From positions 18,369 to 24,580 of the forward strand of contig JAESRR010000167.1 in assembly GCA_016764535.1 (NCBI GenBank): DNA of 6,212 bases. The letters are read 5' to 3'. The notes beneath the pieces were generated by a model. The model was not told where the DNA came from, did not search any database, and saw only the letters and a program-made list of their open reading frames with translations. This document shows, in pieces, positions 5,838-6,212 of this stretch. This DNA comes from Cohaesibacteraceae bacterium (GTDB taxonomy: Bacteria; Pseudomonadota; Alphaproteobacteria; Rhizobiales; Cohaesibacteraceae). A program made the position numbers and the translations under genes. Each line of letters begins with the position of its first letter. Positions within the stretch are counted from its first letter, which is position 1.

Positions 5838-6212
5838 CCTTTCAGCAATCTCTTTTATCAAAACTTGAAGATCCTTCCTTGCTCAGAAACCAGGCATTTC
5901 TCGATGGAAAATGGGCTGATGCAGATGATGGTCAGCGCTTTACTGTGATCAATCCGTCTACCGGTGAAGATATCTGTACAGTGCCCGACATGGGGGTGGC
6001 TGAGACGAAAAAGTCCATAGATGCTGCCCAAATTGCTCAAAAGGCCTGGGCAGCAAAAACGGGTAAAGATCGATCCGTTATACTGATGCGATGGTTTGAC
6101 CTTCTTATGCAAAACCAACAGGATCTGGGTGCTATTCTCACCGCCGAAATGGGAAAACCTCTTTCCGAGGCAATGGGTGAAATTGTCTATGGTGCCGGAT
6201 TCATCCAGTGGT
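5834..6212 (+). CDS. gabD: Succinate-semialdehyde dehydrogenase, N-terminal part, cut by the window end
   Basis: The first 126 codons of an NAD(P)-dependent aldehyde dehydrogenase that oxidises succinate semialdehyde to succinate. The start is well supported: AAGGAG at 5819-5824 lies nine bases before the ATG, which overlaps the gabT stop as ATGA. The visible part lines up with the N-terminus of E. coli GabD: QAFLDGKWADADDG, INPSTGEDICTVPDMG, ETKKSIDAA, then a WF-LL helix, AEMGKPLSEAMGEI and GAGFIQW. E. coli has EQGKPL where this has EMGKPL, a variant I expect within the family. The catalytic Cys and Glu and most of the NAD-binding fold lie beyond the window, so activity cannot be judged. Translational coupling to gabT suggests they work as a pair. 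If GabT handles an amino-sulfinate, this enzyme could oxidise the matching sulfino-aldehyde. Confidence 0.93.
   Translation, partial: MTFQQSLLSKLEDPSLLRNQAFLDGKWADADDGQRFTVINPSTGEDICTVPDMGVAETKKSIDAAQIAQKAWAAKTGKDRSVILMRWFDLLMQNQQDLGAILTAEMGKPLSEAMGEIVYGAGFIQW

Overview
The window looks like bacterial chromosomal DNA of moderate GC. Genes are tightly packed, all on the + strand, with Shine-Dalgarno sites and one 4-base ATGA gene overlap. The protein families suggest a proteobacterium, possibly an alphaproteobacterium. That placement is weak, because no rRNA or marker gene is present.

Layout. (1) Bases 3-314 are the 3' end of a response-regulator receiver domain. (2) Bases 315-512 are intergenic and hold a 15-bp RNA-type hairpin with G-U wobble pairs. 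(3) Bases 513-4370 hold three closely spaced genes: a family III (CaiB/BaiF) CoA-transferase, an acyl-CoA dehydrogenase homologue that has lost the catalytic glutamate, and a TTC38/StaR-like TPR protein. (4) Bases 4371-4550 are intergenic, with overlapping small inverted repeats and a possible 34-codon ORF. (5) Bases 4551-6212 hold gabT (4-aminobutyrate aminotransferase) and, overlapping it by 4 bases, the start of gabD (succinate-semialdehyde dehydrogenase), which runs off the window.

The most informative gene is the acyl-CoA dehydrogenase homologue at 1801-3006. It has Gly at the MCAD/SCAD-type catalytic Glu position and Gln at the alternative IVD/LCAD-type position. It also has an Arg at residue 84, and overall it resembles 3-sulfinopropionyl-CoA desulfinase (Acd of Advenella mimigardefordensis, as I remember it). 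The gene directly upstream is a family III CoA-transferase, the family that includes succinyl-CoA:3-sulfinopropionate CoA-transferase (Act). The pair therefore probably activates 3-sulfinopropionate to its CoA thioester and splits it into propionyl-CoA and sulfite.

How the genes may work together. The GabT/GabD pair is a standard GABA shunt yielding succinate. GabT-type transaminases are also known to accept homotaurine, so a speculative link is that GabT/GabD turn an amino-sulfinate (3-aminopropanesulfinate) into 3-sulfinopropionate for the CoA-transferase/desulfinase pair. Another possible source is 3-mercaptopropionate oxidised by a thiol dioxygenase, which is not encoded here. The role of the TTC38-like protein is unknown, and its position in the operon is the least explained feature.
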